A stretch of 64,000 bases of DNA from Siniperca chuatsi (taxonomy: Eukaryota; Chordata; Actinopteri; Centrarchiformes; Sinipercidae), in NCBI RefSeq assembly GCF_020085105.1, contig NC_058052.1, positions 15,576,233 through 15,640,232 on the forward strand, read 5' to 3'. Of the stretch, positions 60,113-64,000 are shown in pieces. Below the pieces are notes generated by a model that made no database searches, had not been told where the DNA came from, and worked only from the letters and a program-made list of their open reading frames with translations. Each line of letters opens with the position of its first letter. The first letter of the stretch is position 1. A program made the position numbers and the translations under genes.

Positions 60113-62747
60113 CTACAGGCCCTTGTTGAAGTAGACGGTGGTGGTGTGGGGACTGGCCTGTCGTATCCTCTCCTGCAGATCTGCTTCCAGCCCGCTCACA
60201 CTCATAGAGCTACAAAGAGATGGTTGAACATGATTAGAAATGCTGCTACAGGTTAGATAACACTTAATGTACAAGTATAACATCCCCTCTGTAAGGAGAG
60301 TGATGTGGTTGTTGGTTACCTTTTCTGTGGGAAGAGGGCGCAGCACAGAGGAGTTGCAAACACCAGGCTAAAAGCAAGACACAGAAAGGGATGTTTTAGA
60401 CGGTGTCACTCGTTCCATTTTAAGTACAGATACTTGCAAGTCCACAAAAAAAAAATCACCATAGATACTGTTATGTGTAATTTACTTACCACAAACCTAC
60501 GAGCCCCACCTGGACCGGAGCGTTTAGAATTGGGAACCGCTACAGGGAGAAAAAAAAAAAAAAAATCATAGAAGGCAGAACTGCAGTGAATCAGGGAGAC
60601 AAATTGGAAATTTGACAAGTTTGTCTGCAGGGACCGTCCACGGGCATAAGCATTCAATGTATGTGTAACATGTGGAATGTGACAGGACTCCTTTCAGCCT
60701 CACTAAATACCTGCACACCCAGTAAATCCACTGACTTAACATAAGAACAATATGAAAGTCATGCATGCAGTATGCTTACCTTCATGAAAGCTCTCTTCTC
60801 CAGGACGTTCATTATAACCGGAGGAATAGCTGTAAAAAATAAAAATAAGTCAGATGAAGAGTTCTGTTTCATGAAGAACAATTGAAAAGAAAATTTCACA
60901 CTTTAGTATGCATCTAACGCTGATGATCAGTTTTCCATATAATAATGATTGGGTGATGATGGGACGACAACGGCTGGATGTGCAAGAGGTTTATGTTATG
61001 CCGTCACTAATGTACATTATTTTATGTGAGCTCCCCCTTGGGGACAATAAAGTTAAAGTTGAGTTTAAAAAATTCTGTATGTAAGTCCAATATTCACTCT
61101 TCTTTAAGTCTCCACCGACTCCTGAGAGAAATATCTGGCTCTTTAGCTGCTTAATGCTCCATTATGTTCACCAAGTAAAAAACAGTTGCTAACTGTGTCT
61201 GTCTGCTGTTTGGTGCTGAGCAGGTAGTGTACAGTGGGTTTTTAAGAGCTTTTTCAGTGAAAACAGCTGCGGCCGAACATAATGCTATGAGAGCGGTGAG
61301 AGTGAACCAAAACAGTAAAGTTGCAGGCTGGACAGATAAACAATGAGCTGAAACTCACTATAAAGCTCTGTAAAGACGAGGCGAGCTGCAGATTCAGGTG
61401 ATAATTCTCTGTAAGTTCAACAATACCAGAGACTCCTTTCACAGTCACATTGTCATTTGATACATTGTTATTGTATATATAAAAATATCGATTATAGCCC
61501 CTTTAACAAACCAGCAGATATAATGTTGACATTACCCATTGCTGGCACTGCCATGCCTATCCTTGACACCACCACCTGCACGATGGCCTGTTTGGCAGCA
61601 TTGGGAGACTCTCCTAACCTGTTTCCATTCTCATCCGTCACAGGGATACCGTACTTCAACTCCCTGGAAGAAGGGGAAAGAAAAGTGATGTAGAGCAGTT
61701 GTAGCAGTTCTAAAAGGTCCTGCGTGAACAAAGCAGAAGTCATTGGCTTTTACTTTAGAGATCTCACCTCTGTCTCATGAAGGGAATGTTAATACAGTTA
61801 GCAGCAGCAACAGCAGCAAAGGGGACAAACCGGCTGACGATTGGAGGGAGACGCTGCAAAGGTGGGGCAGAATCAGAGACAAATTCAGACAACCAGCATC
61901 AAATCTCTGCACATATACACAAATACATATGCAGATCAGCGTGTCTGTATATGAGTTACTTTGTTTGACTTCATCTGCTTATTCACATGAACCACAGGCA
62001 TTACCGTAGCTAGAGACTTGAGTCCCAGGGCAGTGACTACAGCTCCAGTAGTAGCACTGACATAGGCTGCACCAAGCTGACTGCAAAGAGACAGATGAAT
62101 TAGACGCATTTCACACATTATAAATAGGATGAAGACTGCGGCTAAGAATCTTATCAGGTACACCAAAGTGATATATTTCAAATAGTTGCCTCAGTAAGAG
62201 TGCAAATTCATGCTATGTATGAATATGCAAAGGTAAAAAACAAGAACATCCTCACAAATAATGATAAGGCAGAGGAAGACACTGTAACATTCATCCTCAA
62301 TGACATGCTTAATCCATGAAAATGCATTTGCATGTTCTGAAGGCAACCCTCTTCTTATTCATTAACGCATGCATTTGATGCTTTTCTGCAGCATCTAAAA
62401 GGTGCTTTTTGTGGCACAAATGAAAAGAGTATGCAAATGCACATTGACCTGACATCAACCGGGAGCATATAACCTATGTCAGCATGAGTGCATGGTGACA
62501 TGGGGCTGAACATACTTAACAGTGGAACGTAATACCGCTGTGAGGGAAGGGGAGAGGACAGCAGCTCCCACAGCCTCCTTACAGACACTAGTTTAGAGGG
62601 AGGACAGGAATGATCTACAGTGGAAGTGAAGTGAGAAGTCCTCCCTACTTCACGGTCATGGGGGCATCTCCACTACGGTTGGTGTAGTTGACGACAGCGT
62701 TGAAGGACTGGTTAACCCACTGCCAGAACACCACTGCCGGCGTAGTC
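60113..62747 (-). CDS. sfxn3: Sideroflexin (SFXN3/SFXN1-type mitochondrial transporter), 3' eight exons
   Basis: Exons in transcript order: 62649-62747, 62005-62080, 61768-61853, 61536-61663, 60780-60829, 60490-60539, 60320-60367 and 60113-60209. They encode the C-terminal 210 residues of a protein of about 320. Signatures: [104 protein letters not shown] and the ending VYFNKGL. The family are inner-mitochondrial-membrane transporters; SFXN1/3 import serine for one-carbon metabolism. GLKSL and MAVPAMAIPP lean to SFXN3, while [15 protein letters not shown] and YFNKGL resemble SFXN1, so the paralog is tentative. SFXN2/4/5 fit less well. The 5' exons lie beyond the right edge. Confidence 0.9.
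61026..61060 (+). mobile_element. L2-like LINE tail fragment
   Basis: CCCCTTGGGGACAATAAAGT in a sideroflexin intron, resembling the tail at 28041-28092. Confidence 0.45.
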
Positions 62748-64000
62748 CTGTAAACATGAGGGAACAACAACAGTGTGTTTGAGTGTACAGAACAAACTAC
62801 AATGTTTGGCACTGCAGCGAAAGAGTTTGGTGACAATCTAAAAACTGTCACAGTAGAGCATACAAGTCCCCACAGGTGTGTTAAATCATAACTGTCTACA
62901 GATGAGATGTTTATGTGTGCTGTTCGCCAGTCCCCACAGCAGAACTTACTTATTTCACGCTGCAACTACTAATTATTTACATTATCAGTCAACCCAGAAG
63001 CTTTGAATGAAGCTAGTATGCATAAGTGAAAGATCAAGACATCAGAAATCACAGGTTTGTCTCAGAGGGCTTTGCACTCTGTACAACAAATAACACCCTT
63101 TACCCTAGTGGTTCTCTTAAACAGACTGAATTCTTATCAATCATTAACAATACTGGGGGAGCAACAAATAAAAAAGGAGCCAAGCTGAATTCGACTTAAA
63201 TAAAATAAATGATTCAGGTCAGAATGATAGCATCTGCAAACTCTTTTTTTTTAAATTTAAAAAACAGAAATCATATTCATTCAACTTAGTTCCGCTCCAT
63301 AACAGTGCCTCTATGCCCACCCCACAGTTTGAGAAGCAATACTTTACCCTTAGACGCTCGATCCATGTTGCTGTTACCCAGTGAAACATACTGGATTTAT
63401 ATCGTTGTCCCTTATGAACTAAATTGTGTTTTGAAGTAAAACCTTCTCTCTGATTTGGTCTTTTCAATCATTCAGTGCAGATGAACCTACAAGGGTTTTG
63501 CATATTCTTTCCTTTGATGTCTTAACTTCGCTTTTTTTGTTGTGCTTATGTTTACTATTTAAAGCCACTTTGTGTAGAATTTGAGATTACAGACATTGGT
63601 GCCCTCCAGTGGTAGTATGCAAACATGACTGTGGTAGACCACTGATCACTAGAGTCTGATCACCAGACAAAATTAATAAAATTCTAATGATATAAAATAT
63701 GGAGATCCAAAGAGTTTATAAGGCATTATGAAATAATAAATAAATACAGACAAAATATATATGATAACCATGAAATACATTTGTATAACTCGACTCAATA
63801 TTTTGAGATGTTATTTCTTCCTGCTTATTTTTGTAATAACAGGGTTTATTGTAGATAATTTTATTTCTTACGTACATCGCCATTTTTTCCAAGGGCTGTT
63901 TTATTTCATAATTCCACTTTTCATCAACTCTTTATCTGTCAAGACAAACGGCAAAGCATTATGTTGATTATGATTATGTATTAGACTGAATAATTTCTTA
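62748..64000 (-). other. Sideroflexin intron reaching the window edge
   Basis: The acceptor is at 62748. No upstream exon (the TFYR-ending exon expected next) is recognisable up to 64000, so this is intron. AT-rich, nothing else seen. Confidence 0.6.

Noticed and set aside
1-64000. CRISPR arrays, operons, bacterial promoters, rRNA or tRNA genes
   Set aside because: None seen; the tandem repeats are microsatellites and the sequence is vertebrate nuclear DNA.

Overview
The window reads as vertebrate, most likely percomorph teleost, genomic DNA. The genes have short coding exons with GT/AG boundaries and kilobase introns. There is abundant (CA)n microsatellite DNA, many small inverted-repeat elements of the kind common in fish, a fish-type RTE retrotransposon, and selenocysteine (TGA)-containing PRXL2A/selenoprotein U genes, which carry cysteine instead in mammals. 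All gene models below were built by hand from exon phase, splice sites and protein family recognition.

Layout: (1) 169-21672 (+) is tmem150a, seven coding exons encoding 281 aa, with repeat-rich introns; its 3' UTR may run to about 25.35 kb. (2) 26993-33768 (-) is a methionine adenosyltransferase gene, best fit mat1a, ten coding exons encoding 387 aa. It converges on tmem150a, and the two candidate polyadenylation signals lie only about 70 bp apart. (3) 34-45 kb is gene-poor and holds a (CA)n tract, several inverted-repeat elements and a 3.3 kb RTE-clade LINE (41333-44658) flanked by a perfect 10-bp target-site duplication. The LINE's reading frame is broken by frameshifts. (4) 46216-47436 (+) and 51028-52914 (+) are two tandem PRXL2A/SelU paralogs. 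Each has five coding exons, the first four of identical length (145/92/141/165 nt), and each has an in-frame TGA at codon 74 in a U-x-x-C motif. Each has a form-II-like SECIS candidate downstream with the same architecture (ATGA, 12 nt, AAA, a CTC/GAG mini-stem, TGAT). In the second copy the SECIS lies about 2 kb after the stop codon, apparently pushed away by inverted-repeat insertions. (5) 60113-62747 (-) is the 3' two thirds of a sideroflexin (sfxn3/sfxn1-type) gene, eight exons, with 5' exons outside the window and perhaps a long 3' UTR towards 55.77 kb.

The genes are metabolically varied: PI4-kinase/PIP2 regulation (tmem150a), S-adenosylmethionine synthesis (mat1a), thioredoxin-fold selenoproteins (PRXL2A/SelU) and mitochondrial serine transport (sideroflexin). 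They are neighbours by descent, not an operon. The mat1a-prxl2a adjacency matches human 10q22, while a TMEM150A-MAT adjacency resembles human 2p11 (MAT2A/TMEM150A). The most interesting signals are the tandem selenoprotein pair with its two SECIS candidates, the repeat-driven displacement of one SECIS, and a set of palindromic or inverted-repeat elements.
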